From positions 40,052,425 through 40,116,424 of the forward strand of contig NC_092048.1 of NCBI RefSeq assembly GCF_003086295.3: a DNA stretch of 64,000 bases. Reading direction: 5' to 3'. The DNA is from Arachis hypogaea (taxonomy: Eukaryota; Streptophyta; Magnoliopsida; Fabales; Fabaceae). The notes under the pieces were generated by a model, which was given only the letters and a program-made list of their open reading frames with translations, was not told where the DNA came from and searched no databases. The position numbers were made by a program, and so were the translations under genes. Below are positions 1 to 11,229 of this stretch, one piece after another (the stretch's first letter is position 1; each line of letters opens with the position of its first letter).

Positions 1-129
1 AATAATTGAATTATAATAAATTAATATATAAAATTATAAATAAATACACAAAAACATAAATATATTCTACCCATTTTGCATTTTGTGTGTCCCCCAAATT
101 TTGGGTTAGGTTAATTAAATCCATTCATC
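1..129. other. AT-rich flank
   Basis: AT-rich sequence with no coding signal. It lies just beyond the apparent 3' end of the minus-strand LINE and may hold its decayed tail; I see no clear poly-A tract or target duplication. Confidence 0.4.
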
Positions 130-329
130 CTATTTCAGGTGAAAGAAACTTTGAATATTTCTGGGATTTAGGAAGGAAGTCCAAACCATTAAGATTTTCG
201 GACAGTCTCTAAACAAATATAGAAGGTTCTCGTGTACCCCTTGGCAGTAGTTGCAATTTCCATTTCATTCCAATATTCTAACTTTTTTTAGATTGGTTAG
301 TGCTCTTTTGTGTAAAACATTCCACATGA

Positions 330-1140
330 ATACTTTGGTTTTTTGAGAACCTTTCTAGTTCCATATGTTACTGATAGTTGTTTTTTATTTCATCCAATTA
401 TTGAGTGCTCTATAGGTTGATTTCACTGAGAATTTCCCATCATCTAAGTATTTCCATCCTCTCCAGTCATCTTCGTTCTGGACAGCAAATTGGGGTAAGT
501 TTTGCTTGAGTTGCTCTAAGTTTCAGTTTCCTTCCTCATTTGTCCATTCTCAAACTAGGTTGTTGGTGTCAATGTGTTGCAAGAGGATATGTGTCTCCAG
601 AGTACCCTATCCTTCTATCCAGTGATCTTTTCAAAACTTAGTGGAAAGACCGTTCCTTATGAGATGGAATGAGTTATCTTAAATCAGAGGTCTCAGCTTG
701 ATAATTTCTTTCCTTAATGTTGAGTCTGTTGCTCTAGCCTCCATGTTGTTTTTCACCAATCTCCTATCATCGTATTTATGAATCAAAACTTTAGCCCATA
801 ATTGATCAGTATTTTCATATAATTGCCAAAGCCTACTTTGGCTAAAAAGGCATTATTCATCGACATTAGTCTTCTAAAGTCCATCCCCCTTCAAAGTCTT
901 CCAGCCAATTAAGTGCATCTTTTTATGATTAGGATCATCCTCCCAAATAAATCTTCTTTGAATTCTTTCTACTTTGTTGCAAATTCCTTTGGAAATTCTT
1001 TCGTGCTGCCTTTGATAGTTTAGGATTGAGTTTAAAGATGCTTGAGCTAAGGTTAGTCTCCATGTTAGAGATAAGCACTTAATCTTCTATCCTTTTAATT
1101 TGTTACCCTTCTAATAATGTCCTCGAACTTCTCCTTTGCT
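330..1140 (-). pseudogene. LINE 3' coding region, zf-RVT-like
   Basis: Continuing on the minus strand, broken frames read like the RT thumb (RLTLAQASLNSIL), then a region with QRRFIWEDDPNHKKMHLIGW, and finally EDDWRGWKYLDDGKFSVK followed by a cysteine-containing NGNCNYCQGVHEN stretch. This is the typical order of the C-terminal zinc-binding RT-associated domain of plant L1 elements. Frame changes and stops are frequent, and boundaries are approximate. Confidence 0.6.
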
Positions 1141-1165
1141 TTACTGCTATTGATGATGGTAGCTC

Positions 1166-1603
1166 CTAAATATTTAACAAGCTCCTTCTGCTCTTTGTAG
1201 TTTGCTTTTCTGACAATGCTTTTAGAAAAAAAAACAATAGATGTCTTTTCTTTGTGATCTTCAGATCTGGAGCTTTGCAGAAAATCTCCAGAGTGTCTTT
1301 TATTTTTTGCATTTGGTTTGTAAAAGCTTCCGCAAAAAACAGGAGGTCATCTGCGAACATGAGGTGAAAATTTTGAGGAGGGACCTTCCGACCTTTATCG
1401 GGTTCCACATTCTTTGGTGTACCCTTTTCTCAATGAGTTGAGACAACTTGTTCATGCAAATTACGAAGAGATATGGGGATATGATGTCCTCTTCTCTTAC
1501 TCCTATTTTAAAGGATATTTTAAAAGACGGTGGAAACACAACAAATAAGGATACTGATAACTTTCTCCACGAGTTTAAATTCTTTCGATTTAGAACTAAT
1601 AAA
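1166..1603 (-). pseudogene. LINE reverse transcriptase, central fragment with FADD box
   Basis: On the far side of the Mutator-like insertion the LINE frame resumes with GVREEDIISPYLFVICMNKL, the block preceding the active site. After a frameshift it continues as MFADDLLFFAEA, whose FADD is the second catalytic box of L1-type RTs. The two blocks overlap in different frames near 1300-1408, so at least one indel has occurred. Downstream text (ILEIFCKAPDLKI-like) is the usual thumb region. Non-functional. Confidence 0.8.
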
Positions 1604-1763
1604 GGAAAAATTACCAAAAGTACCTATGAAGTTTACGAACGCTGACAAAAGTACTCATAAATTAAGGAAATTAACGCTGTACCCATGAAAGATGGGTTCC
1701 GTATGACAAAAGTATCCAAATCCTAATTTTTTGTTATTTTTTTAATAAAATTCCTAAACTACC
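1604..1763 (+). repeat. Left terminal inverted repeat of the Mutator-like element
   Basis: This matches the reverse complement of 2726-2886 with scattered single-base differences over about 160 bp. Its outer edge abuts the 9-bp duplication at 1595-1603. Confidence 0.85.
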
Positions 1764-2725
1764 CCACCCTAACCCCATTCTACCGTCACTCCCTCTCTTC
1801 TCTTCTTCCTCTCTCCTCACTTATCCCTCAAAAACCCTCATAGAGTCACAGAAACTCTCCTCCTACCTCCTCATTGCCGTTCGCCACCCACCAACTCCAT
1901 TACCGCCAATCTCTTCCCCTCTCACTGCTTCTCCCTCTCACTATTAAGGTGACTACAACACCTTCATCGCACACCTGTGACCCAACTTGAGGAGAATGTT
2001 GCCATGGTGCGCCTGTTGTAGCCGAGAAGAACGTCGTCGTGGCGCGTCTGACCCAGCCGAGGAGAGCACTGTCGTCGCATACCTGAGAAGAGAGAGGGGT
2101 TGTGGTACTCTTGCATGCAGAAAGCGGGTTCGGTAAAGAGAAATCAGAGAAGAAAGGGAGGCGGCACTGTGGATGGAGGTTTTGCCATTGACGATGTTAC
2201 AGTCGGCCGGCGAAGAAAAATGTATTTCTTTTTTTAAAAATATTTTTATTTTATTTTTCTTCTTTTCAGAAATTGATTTAGTTACTACTAAAATGATACT
2301 GTTCTATTTTTTTTAAATCTGCTTCTATTTTTTATGAAGGCTGAGATTGATCTACAGAAGATCCAGTTGATGGCTACTTCTACTTCTGATTTTTGATGAA
2401 ATAAATTTCAAATTGGATGAATAGATTTGTTGATTTTTTATGGTTGATGGCTTTTTCTATTTCTAGTTTTGCTAAAGTGAATTGAAATTGGTTGAATGGA
2501 TTTGAAAATTTTTTTGTTTTGAGTATTTTTTGGTGTTTGATTAGTTTGGTTTGGGTATGGATTATAAACTTATGAGTGAATCGATTGAGGTCCGATCCTC
2601 TACCATCACCACCACTACCATTAATTTCGGTCTGGTTTGTTGTAGGAGTAGTTTTGGATTCCATGACAAGAGTTGGTGCAAATTGAGTTATGAAATGTTG
2701 AAAAAGTGAGTTGAGGTTGAGTGTA

Positions 2726-2886
2726 GGGTAGTTTAGGAATTTTATTAAAAATTCAACAAAAAATTAAGATTTGGATACTTTTGTCATACGGAACCCATCT
2801 TTTATGGGTACAACGTTAATTTTCTTAGTTTATGGGTACTTTTGTCAGTGTTCATAAATTTCATGGGTACTTTTGGTGGTTTTTCC
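2726..2886 (-). repeat. Right terminal inverted repeat of the Mutator-like element
   Basis: Inverted partner of 1604-1763; the outer edge abuts the duplication at 2887-2895. Confidence 0.85.
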
Positions 2887-2895
2887 ATTAATAAA

Positions 2896-3327
2896 TTAAT
2901 AAATTATGTCGTACACCTTCTCAAAATCTATTTTAATAGCCACAAAAGTATTTTTTCCCCTTCATTCTTTTCAAAGTATGCAAAAATTCCTTCGCAATGA
3001 TGATGTTGTCTTGTATTTTTCTCCTTGGGATAAAGCTTGACTGGTGGATTCCAATTCTCTCTTCCAAAAGTGGCTTGATTCTCTCAATTAGGATCTTTTT
3101 AGTAATCTTATAGCTTACATTGCACAATGCTATAGGTCTGAATTGGCTGATGTAATCTAGGTTGTTGAATTTAGGAACAAGAGCAATGAGAGTTTCATTT
3201 GCTTGTTGAATGAGTTTCAGGTCATTCCAACATCTGACTATGAAATCACACACTTTTTCTTTGAAAATATCCCAGTTGTTCTTGTACAGTAAAGCAAGAA
3301 ATTCGTCACTTTTGGGAGCTTCAAGTG
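2896..3327 (-). pseudogene. LINE reverse transcriptase, N-terminal fragment
   Basis: A minus-strand frame encodes the start of an L1-type RT: a region reading EAPKSDEFLALLYKNNWDIF, then ISQFRPIALCNVSYKITKKI and IGIHQSSFIPRRKIQDNIII. These are the early RT blocks (fingers) of plant LINEs. The frame continues through AIKIDFEKVYD, the block that carries the first catalytic aspartate, until it meets the inserted element at 2886. It has no promoter or start of its own. The rest of the RT resumes on the other side of the insertion at 1603. Confidence 0.8.
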
Positions 3328-4679
3328 AGCCGATTATAAGTGTGAAAATTGATTATGTTAGAGTATTGGGTGATTTTGGTGTACAATTGGGAGATTAATA
3401 TTGCTTATGGGACTTTGGTGAGGCTTGGAGCTAAGGGTTGGTGGAGACTTCCAAGATGAAGCTCAATTATTTTGGCTCCAAGAGGTACGGTTTAAGTTTC
3501 ATTTAATTACCGTGTAATATGATGTGAATTCCTAGGTTAGATACCCTTAGAATTAAGCTTGAATGATATGTTTGGATGGATTGATGTGTGTAGAGGATGC
3601 ATGAAGGAAATTAATACTGTACTTATGAAATTGATATTAGTGTTGAATACCTATTGTGTGTTTATAAGTTATGCTGAATTGATGAAATATTGGGCCGGAG
3701 GCCGTGAATTTGGGCCGGAGACCGGAACGAGGTAAGAACGGTAAGTGAAGGTTGATGATTGATGATTTTGATGATGATTGATAATGAATTGTGAATGTTG
3801 ATAATGTGATGAAAAGTTTGTTGTATGATGTTGGCTATGATAGAGATAGAGTAATATATATGGAGTATATGTAATTGAGTAACTGGGTGAAAAAAATAGT
3901 TGAATGAGGTATGATGTGATATGCCTTGATGTTGTTTGTGAGCCTGGAATGTTAGAAATGAGTTATGATTTTTTGGTAAAATAGAGGTTTATGAACTTTT
4001 GTGAAAATTAGATTTTTGGTCGAACTTCGGCAAGCTATAACTTGGCTTCCGGACCCCCAAATTGTTTTAAACTTATTTCACATGAAAATTGGGTCCGTGA
4101 AATTTATGACTTCAAAGAACGGATGAAAAATATTTTAAAACGAGAAAGTTATGTGCGTCAAAGGTTCGGTATGTAAAACTGAAATTCTGCAGACTTAGCC
4201 ATTTCTGATCAAACTGCAGTGTATGCGTAGGCATACCCCTCATTCGTGAAGGTTCTTTTCTGTCCAGCGTATATGCGTACGCAAACAAGGCTATGCGTAC
4301 ACGAGATGGGCTAAATTGCACACCCACGCGTACGCGTGGCCCCTATTTTTAGCAAAGTTAAATTTTATGTTTTAAAACCTAATTTCGAACTTCTATACCT
4401 CTATTTTCACTCTCTAAGACCCTAGAATTAAATTATAATGGTAATGAAGGAGGTTAAACTAGGAAGGGATGGTGACTTAGAGGTGAAGAGAGATTTTGAA
4501 GTGGGGGGTTGGAATTGAAAAGTGTGAATAAAGCGAGTAATTAAGTAATAAGGTGTTGACAATATTGAACGAGAAGTGAATAATTAACTTGAGATTGAAT
4601 TGAGATATGAATTGATGAAATGTGAGAGTACGGGAGAGGGTATAAGGGTGGTAATGATAAGTAGTGAATGTGGTTGGGG

Positions 4680-4735
4680 AGTGTGACGGGCACTATATCC
4701 CAAGAGTGTGCTGGGCACTATATCCCTGATAGATG
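4680..4735. repeat. Start of a 25-bp minisatellite in family Z
   Basis: Two copies of the GGGCACTATATCCC unit. The array continues at 6418 after the inserted solo LTR, and the TSD shows that the insertion fell inside the array. Confidence 0.6.
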
Positions 4736-4845
4736 ATGATTGAGACTATTATGAATAAATGAATGTGTGATTATGAGACATGATTAAGGAATGATTGATG
4801 ATGAGAATGTATATGTTTTCTCTCTGTTGTAAGTGTGTCGGGTAC

Positions 4846-6417
4846 TGATGAGCGGATAATTTATACGCTTTTTGGCATTGTTTTTAGATAGTTTTTAGTA
4901 TGATTTAGTTAGTTTTTACTAAGTTTTTATTAGTTTTTAAATAAAAATAATATTTTTGGACTTTACTATGAGTTTGTATATTTTTCTGTGATTTCAGGTA
5001 TTTTCTGGCTGAAATTGAGGGACCTGAGCAAAAATCTGATTCAGAGGCTGAAAAAGGACTGCAGATGCTGTTGGATTCTGACCTCCCTGCACTCAAAATG
5101 GATTTTCTGGAGCTACAAAAACCCAATTAGCGCGCTCTTAATTGTGTTAGAAAGAAGACATCCTGGGCTTTCCATCAATATATAATAGTTCATACTTTGC
5201 CCGAGTTTTGACGACACAAACTGGCGTTTAAACGCCAACTTTCTGCCCTATTCTGGTGTTAAACGCCAGAACTGAGTTAAAAGCTGGAGTTAAACGCCCA
5301 AACTGGCACCAAAGCTGGCGTTTAACTCCAAGAAGAGTCTCTACATGTGAAAGCTTCAATGCTCAGCCCAAGCACACACCAAGTGGGCCCGGAAGTGGAT
5401 TTCTGCATCATTTACTCATTTCTGTTAACCCTAGCTACTAGTTTAGTATAAAAACTACTTTTAGAGATTTATTTTAAAGTCTTTGAGACCATCTTTGGAC
5501 GTTTAGTCCTTAGACTCTTATGCTTAGACTATTTTTTTAGTCCTTAGACTCTTATGCTTAGACTATTGTTTTTCTATTCAATTCAAGCTTATTCTTATTC
5601 CAAGATATTCACTCGCACTTCAACCTGATGAATGTGATGATCCGTGACACTCATCATCATTCTCACCTATGAACGCGTGCCTGACAACCACTTCCGTTCT
5701 ATCTGTAATAGCTTGAGTGTGTATCTCTTAGCCTCCATTCCGAAAGATCGGAGTCTTCGTGGTATAAGCTAGAATCAATTGGCAGCATTCTTGAGATCCA
5801 AAAAGTCTAAACCTTGTCTGTGGTATTCCGAGTAGGATCTGGGATGGGATGACTGTGACGGGCTTCAAACTCGCGAGTGTTGGGCGTAGTGACAGACGCA
5901 AAAGGATCAATGGATCCTATTCCGACATGAGTGAGAACCGACAGATGATTAGCCGTGCGGTGACATCGCATTTGGACCATTTTCACTGAGAGGACGGATG
6001 GTAGCCATTGACAACGCTGATCCCCCAACATACAACTTGCCATGGAAAGGAGTATGAATGATTGAATGAAGACAGTAGGAAAGCAGAGATTTAGAAGCTA
6101 CAAGCATCTCCATACGCTTATCTGAAATCCCACCAATGAATTACATAAGTATTTCTATCTTATTTTATATTTTATTTATATTTTAATCATCACAATCTCA
6201 TAACCATTTGAATCTGCCTGACTGAGATTTACAAGATGATCATAGCTTGCTTCAAGCCGACAATCTCCGTGGGATCGACCCTTACTCACGTAAGGTTTAT
6301 TACTTGGACGACCCAATGCACTTGCTGGTTAGTTATGCGGAGTTGTGAAAAGGAGTTGAGATTACAATCGTGTGTACCAAGTTTTTGGCACCGTTGAGAT
6401 CACAATTTCGTGCACCA
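4846..6417 (+). mobile_element. Solo LTR of the Athila-like family
   Basis: A 1,572-bp sequence begins TGATGAGCGGATAATT and ends TTTCGTGCACCA, with the exact 5-bp duplication GGTAC on both sides (4841-4845 and 6418-6422). It is collinear with the LTRs of the complete element at 12182-22858. Internal marks are a TATAAAA-type box near 5450 and four GGCGTTTAACGCC-like units at 5219-5330. Its 3' end differs from the complete element: before the final ACCA it carries an extra LTR-end-like GTGTACCA followed by a primer-site-like TGGCACCGTTG (6386-6396). No internal region is present, so it is a product of LTR-LTR recombination or equivalent. Confidence 0.9.
5219..5330. repeat. GGCGTTTAACGCC near-palindromic repeat cluster (solo LTR 1)
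   Basis: Four spaced units, for example CTGGCGTTTAAACGCCA near 5220 and CTGGTGTTAAACGCCAG near 5254. Each is close to its own reverse complement. The cluster recurs at the same LTR position in the other family copies. Confidence 0.75.
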
Positions 6418-6625
6418 GGTACTATATCCCACGAGTGTGACGGGCACTATATCCCATGAGTGTGACGGCACTATATCCCATGAGTGTGACGGGCATTATA
6501 TCCCAAGAGAATGGCATGCGGGTGCTATCTCCCAAGAGTGTGGGAGCACTTTATCCCAGGAAATGCGACGGGCACTATATGGCTATGAGGGTGACGGGCA
6601 CAATATCCCAAGAATGTGGAGGCAT
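6418..6625. repeat. 25-bp minisatellite in family Z
   Basis: About eight degenerate copies of a unit like GGGCACTATATCCCATGAG with a 24-25 bp period. It continues the array seen at 4680-4735. Confidence 0.7.
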
Positions 6626-7478
6626 GCAGATAGATGATATCCGGGTTAGCTATCGGGTGTGTCGGGTTCTGGCAAAGTAACCGACACGTGAGCTCACGGC
6701 CAGTAGGATAGACATACATCATATGCATCTGTTTGAATTGTTTGGGTTTACTAATTACTTTGGTTTGCCTAATTGTACATGTTTCATGATTATATCTAAT
6801 TGTCTTACTTGTGCATTACTTGTATGTATTGTTTGTGTTTGTGTAAAAGTTGAGTTACTCGGGAGATGGTTTGGATCTTGGCTTATTTTGTTGGAGAGTA
6901 GTGAGAGTATGAAGGATATTGGTTTAGAATTAGAATCCCCTATGATAGTTGCCAAGTTATGGATTAGTGAGAATTTAGGATGGATATGACGAGATAAGAA
7001 GTTTAAGATGCTTAGTGAATTTATGTTATAGTGCATTGTATTTATTTGGCACTTTTACCGTACTAGGAACCCATGGGTCGAGGGTTCTCATTCCGTATAT
7101 ATATCTTATTTTTTAGATGCAGGTCCAGGTGCTCAGCAGTGAGCTGTGGATTATCTGAGAGATGGCGAAGATCTTTGGATTCTCTGTTTTATTTTGTTTA
7201 GAGCTCTCTCCATGCAGGTTTTGAAGAACTCATGTTATGTATCTATTTCATTTAAAAATTTGCCTATAAAGGCCTTTATGTATCTTTTGGGAGAGATAGG
7301 AATTACTATTGTCAAACTGCTTTTACTTCTCTAACCCTAGTCGGCCTAAACTTCGCGGGTCACGACTAGTGACTATTTACTTATATTATATATTTATATC
7401 CTGTCTTATCTTATCCTTGTTTACTGTTTCATCGATACCCTTGTTTTCTGAACGCACTTTATCTTTTTGTTACCTTAT

Positions 7479-9020
7479 TGGTGCACAAATTGTGAATCAC
7501 ACTTTTCACAACTCGTACCACTGACCAGCAAGTGCACTGGGTCGTCCAAGTAATACCTCACGTGAGTAAGGGTCGAATCCTACGGAGATTGTTGGTTTGA
7601 AGCAATCTATGATTATCTTGTAAATCTTAGTCAGGAAGTCAATTATGTTTATCAGTTGAATTGTAAATAAACAAGAGAGCATGGATTAAAGGTTACTTGT
7701 TATGCAGTAATGGAGAATATGTTGGAGTTTTGGAGATGCTTTGTCTTCTGAATCTCTGCTTTCCTCTGTCTTCTTGTTCACGCACGCACGTCCTCCTATG
7801 GCAAGCTGTGTGTTGGTGGATCACCATTGTCAATGGCTACCTTCCATCCTTCCAGTGAAAACTACGCTCACGCGCTCTGTCACAGCACGGCTAATCACCG
7901 GTTGGTTCTCGATCCGGTTGGAATAGAATCCCTTGATTCCTTTGCGTTTGTCACTAGCGCCCAGCCTTCAGGAGTTTGAAGCTTGTCACAGTCATTCAAT
8001 CCTTGAATCCTACTCGGAATACCACAGACAAGGTTTAGACTTTTCGGACTCTCATGAATGCCGCCATCAATTCTAGCTTATACCACGAAAATTCTGATTA
8101 AGAGATCTAAGAGATACTCATTCAATCTGATATAGAACGGGGGTGGTTGTCAGGCACACGTTCATGGGTTGAGAATGGTGATGAGTGTCACGGATCATCA
8201 CCTTCATCACAGTTAAGCGCGAATGAACATCTTAGATAGGAACAAGCGTGTTTGAATAGAAAACAGAAATACTTGCATTAATTCATCGAGACACAGCAGA
8301 GCTCCTCACCCCCAACAATGGAGTTTAGAGACTCATGCCGTTAAAGAGTACAAAGTTCAGATCTAAAAATGTCATGAGATGCAAAATAAGTCTCTAAAAG
8401 TTGTTTAAATACTAAACTAGTAGCCTAGGTTTACAAAAAATGAGTAAACTATGATGGATGATGCAGAGATCCACTTCTGGGGCCCACTTGGTGTGTGCTG
8501 GGGCTGAGATTTAAGCAATTCACGTGTAGAGGCCATTTGTGAAGTTGAACGCCAGTTTTTGTGCCAGTTTGGGCGTTCAACTCCAGCTTTTAATCCTTTT
8601 CTGGCGCTGGACGCCAGAATTGGGCAGAGAACTGGCATTGAACGCCAGTTTATGTCATCTATCCTTGTGAAAAGTATGAACTATTATATATTTCTGGAAA
8701 GCTCTGGATGTCTACTTTCCAACGCAATTGGAATCATGCCATTTCGAGTTTTGTAGCTCCAGAAAATCTACTTTGAGTGCAGAGAGGTCAGAAGCCAACA
8801 GCATCAGCAGTCTTTTTTCAGCCTGAATCAGATTTTTGCTCAGCTCCTTCAATTTCAGCCAGAAAAATACCTGAAATTACAGAAAACACACAACTCATAG
8901 TAAAGTCCAGAAATATGAATTTTTCCTAAAAACTAATGAAAATAGACTAAAAACTAACTAGAACATAATCAAAACTATATGAAATTAACCCCAAAAAGCG
9001 TATAAAATATCCGCTCATCA
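7479..9020 (-). mobile_element. Solo LTR of the Athila-like family, inverted
   Basis: A 1,542-bp LTR in minus orientation, starting TGGTGCACAAATTGTG and ending CCGCTCATCA, flanked by the exact 5-bp duplication CTTAT (7474-7478 and 9021-9025). Its length and order match the LTRs of the complete element. Unlike the copies at 4846 and 59414, its 3' end has no extra primer-site-like sequence. A GGCGTT repeat cluster lies at about 8545-8655. Confidence 0.92.
8545..8655. repeat. GGCGTT near-palindromic repeat cluster (solo LTR 2)
   Basis: Units such as CTGGCGCTGGACGCCAG and CTGGCATTGAACGCCAG, in the same LTR position as in the other copies. Confidence 0.7.
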
Positions 9021-9199
9021 CTTATGCAAGAGTGTTATTCGTTCATGATTTTATTTCACTCTTTTCAGGCTTCTCGTTAATACTCCCTTCAATTACATAT
9101 ATCTATATATTAAAAACCCACCTTGAGAGTCGTACCACCTTATTATCATTGACTTATGACTCGAGCATAAGGATTTGAATATTAGGGTGTTACAAAGAG

Positions 9200-10030
9200 C
9201 ACTAATATAGGAGTTAACATAAGGGCGGATTTGAAGCAAGAGCTCGTGAAGCTCCTACAAGAAAACTCCGACCTCTTTGTCTGGAAGGTTTCCGACATGC
9301 CCGGAATAGATCCCGAGCTTATGACACATAAGCTGGTAGTCTACCCTGGGTCCTGACCTATTCAACAAAGAAGGCGAAATCTCAAACCGGAACAAGCTTA
9401 AGTGGTCGAAGAGCAAGTACAAGCCTTGCTAGAAGCTGGATTTATCAGGGAAGTCAAGTATCCAACATGGTTGGAAAATGTAGTGCTGCTAAAAAAAGCA
9501 AAATGGGAAGTGGAGGATGTGTGTCGACTATACCGACCTCAATAAAGCTTGCCCAAAAGACCCATACCCGCTACCAAATATCGATACTTTGGTAGATTCC
9601 AGTTCAGGATACCAGTATCTATCATGTATGGATGCTTACTCGGGATACAACCAAATTCTGATGTATAAGTTGGATCAGGAGAAGACATCGTTCATCACAC
9701 CCAGAGTGAACTATTGCTATGTGGTTATGTCATTTGGATTAAAAAATGCAGGGGCCACATATCAAAGGTTGATGAACAAGATGTTTGCACCCCACCTCGG
9801 GAACCTAATGGAGGTATATATAGATGATATTTTAGTAAAAACCAAGGAAGAGGCGAATCTCCTGATTGACCTTTCACAAGTCTTTGACACCATAAGAAGA
9901 CATGGGATAGACTAAATCCCACTAAATGCACCTTCGCAGTAGAAGCAGAAAATTTATGGGATTTATGCTCACACAGAGGGGAATTGAGGCTAACCCCTAC
10001 AAGTGTAGAGTAATCCTAGAAATGAAGAGT
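9200..10030 (+). pseudogene. Reverse transcriptase region of Tat element A
   Basis: It begins with the linker to RT (DLFVWKVSDMPGIDPEL, MTHKLVVY), matching 56540-56620 of element C. After a frameshift near 9500 comes a 132-residue open frame (9517-9915) with MCVDYTDLNKACPKDPYPLP, MDAYSGYNQI, FGLKNAGATYQRLMNKMF and the catalytic VYIDD box. These are the fingers and palm blocks of Ty3/gypsy RT in the Tat lineage. The frame breaks again at 9915 and the thumb follows in another frame. Non-functional. Confidence 0.85.
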
Positions 10031-10059
10031 CCTACTTAATTGTTTGAAAGAAGTCCAGT

Positions 10060-10560
10060 AGCTGAATGGCCGACTTGCAGCATTGTCCATATTTTTGGCA
10101 GGATCAGCCTTGAGGTCCTTGCCACTTTTTTCACTACTCAGAAAAGGATGCCAATTCGAGTGGACGTCCGAATGTGAATAAGCTTTTCAAGAGTGCAAGA
10201 AATTTCTGAGCCAACCTCCCATTCTAACTCGGCCAGAAATAGGAGAAAAGCTCGTACTATACCTAGCTATTGTCAAAAAAGCAGTAGCGTCTGCTTTAGT
10301 TCGAGAAGATGAAGTCGGACAGCACCCCATCTACTTCACTAGCAAAGTGTTTCAAGGACTTGAATTAAGGTATAAAAAAATTGAAAAGTTTGCATATGCC
10401 TTAATCGTAGCATCTAGAAGGTTTCAACCTTACTTCCAGGCTCATATAATAAGAGTCCGAACAAACCAGCTCATGAAGCAAATCCTTCAGAAAACAAATG
10501 TTACAGGTCAAATGGTTCAATGGGCTATAGAGTTATCCGAGTTCGACTTGTGATATGAAA
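10060..10560 (+). pseudogene. Original (gypsy-type) RNase H of Tat element A, degenerate
   Basis: The open stretch includes SALVREDEVGQHPIYFTSKVF, KIEKFAYALIVASRRFQPYF and RVRTNQLMKQILQK. Where ordinary gypsy RNase H has a catalytic DASD this copy has a YLAI-type segment, and TNQ replaces the TDH motif. Element C shows the same losses, so they predate both copies. This fits what is known of the Tat lineage, where a second RNase H took over. Stops near 10180 and 10552 break the frame. Confidence 0.7.
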
Positions 10561-10639
10561 CTCGGACAGCAATTAAAGCCCAATGCCTTACTGACTTCTT
10601 AGAAGAATACACAGGCGATAAGAGCGAAATCTCTACGAC

Positions 10640-11030
10640 TTGGAATCTTTATGTAAATGGGTCTTCCAACAAAGTCAGAAGCGGTGCTGGCATCATCTTA
10701 CCAAGCAAAGAGGGAACTCAAATAGAGGTCTCCCTGAAATTTAAATTCCCTGCTTCTAACAACCAGACCGAATATGAAGCTCTGATTGCAGGCTTGAAAC
10801 TTACCAAAGAAGTTGACACGACTAAAGTAGTAGTCTTCAGTTATTCTCAGATAATAACTTCCCAAATCAACGGGGAGTACCAGGCAAAGGATCTTAATAT
10901 GAAGAGATACTTGGAGAAAACACTTGAGCATCTTCAATAATTTCATGATACCGAGGTTCGACACATAACTCAGGAACTCAACAGCAGAGCAGATGTCCTC
11001 TCTAAATTGGCAAGTACCAAACTAGGAGAA
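10640..11030 (+). pseudogene. Second RNase H (aRNH) of Tat element A, catalytic residues lost
   Basis: Reading WNLYVNGSSNKV, SLKFKFPASNNQTEYEALIA and VVFSYSQIITSQINGEYQ, this matches the extra RNase H domain of the Tat lineage. In element C the matching positions read YVDG and FSDS, so here the first and third catalytic aspartates have become N and Y. The E of TEYEALIAG remains. A stop near 10940 follows. The domain cannot be active. Confidence 0.8.
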
Positions 11031-11229
11031 AATAATAGAAGTCTGATACAAGAAACTCAAGTCGGACCACAAATTAGATGTTCTTCCTATTTCTGGCCTA
11101 AACCTCGGGTGGATGACTCCCTTAATCAAATATTTGAAATTCGACATCCTACTCGAGGAACAAAAAGAAGCCAAGAGAGTTCGGAGGGAAGTACAGAATT
11201 ACACTTTAGTACAAAACGTCCTTTATAGA

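Larger units (their letters stand above)
1604..2886. mobile_element. Non-autonomous Mutator-like element with long inverted repeats
   Basis: The two ends are near-perfect inverted copies of each other for about 160 bp, both starting GGAAAAA(T/C)(T/C)ACCAAAAGTA (right end read in reverse). The flanks carry a 9-bp duplication with one mismatch: ACTAATAAA at 1595-1603 and ATTAATAAA at 2887-2895. Long TIRs plus a 9-bp duplication are the signature of Mutator-like elements. The core (about 1764-2725) holds no transposase; it has a GC-richer stretch at 1950-2220 and AT-rich DNA after it. The element sits exactly inside the LINE reverse transcriptase, so it is younger than the LINE. Confidence 0.85.
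130..3327 (-). mobile_element. L1-type LINE relic, split by a Mutator-like element
   Basis: Minus-strand reading gives fragments of one non-LTR reverse transcriptase in the correct order. The RT start (APKSDEF, then CNVSYKI and SFIPRRKIQDN) lies at 3327-2896, the central RT with the FADD catalytic box at about 1594-1230, and a downstream zf-RVT-like region (EDDWRGWKYLDDGKFSVK) near 480-420. A 1,283-bp insertion at 1604-2886 separates the first two. Several frameshifts and stops show the copy is dead. The 5' end, with the endonuclease and ORF1, is missing: at about 3327 the sequence changes abruptly into an unrelated LTR-like block. The family is clear; the exact 3' end near 130 is not. Confidence 0.8.
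3328..9194 (-). mobile_element. LTR-like block of family Z (copy 1), carrying two solo LTRs
   Basis: Read on the minus strand the block begins TGTAACACCCTAAT at 9194, a typical plant gypsy LTR start, and runs without coding potential to about 3328. The same landmarks recur in the same order at 46.3-49.7 kb: the ATGCAGGTC segment (7119; 49157), a GACATACATCATATGCA segment (6709; 48723), CG-rich GCGTACGC stretches (4260-4335; 47820-47990) and a CTTGGCTTCCGGACCCC segment (4042; 47655). This defines one family. Removing the two inserted solo LTRs leaves about 2.7 kb. No internal domain, primer site or left terminus with target duplication could be found, so solo LTR versus truncated element is unresolved. 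Confidence 0.55.
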
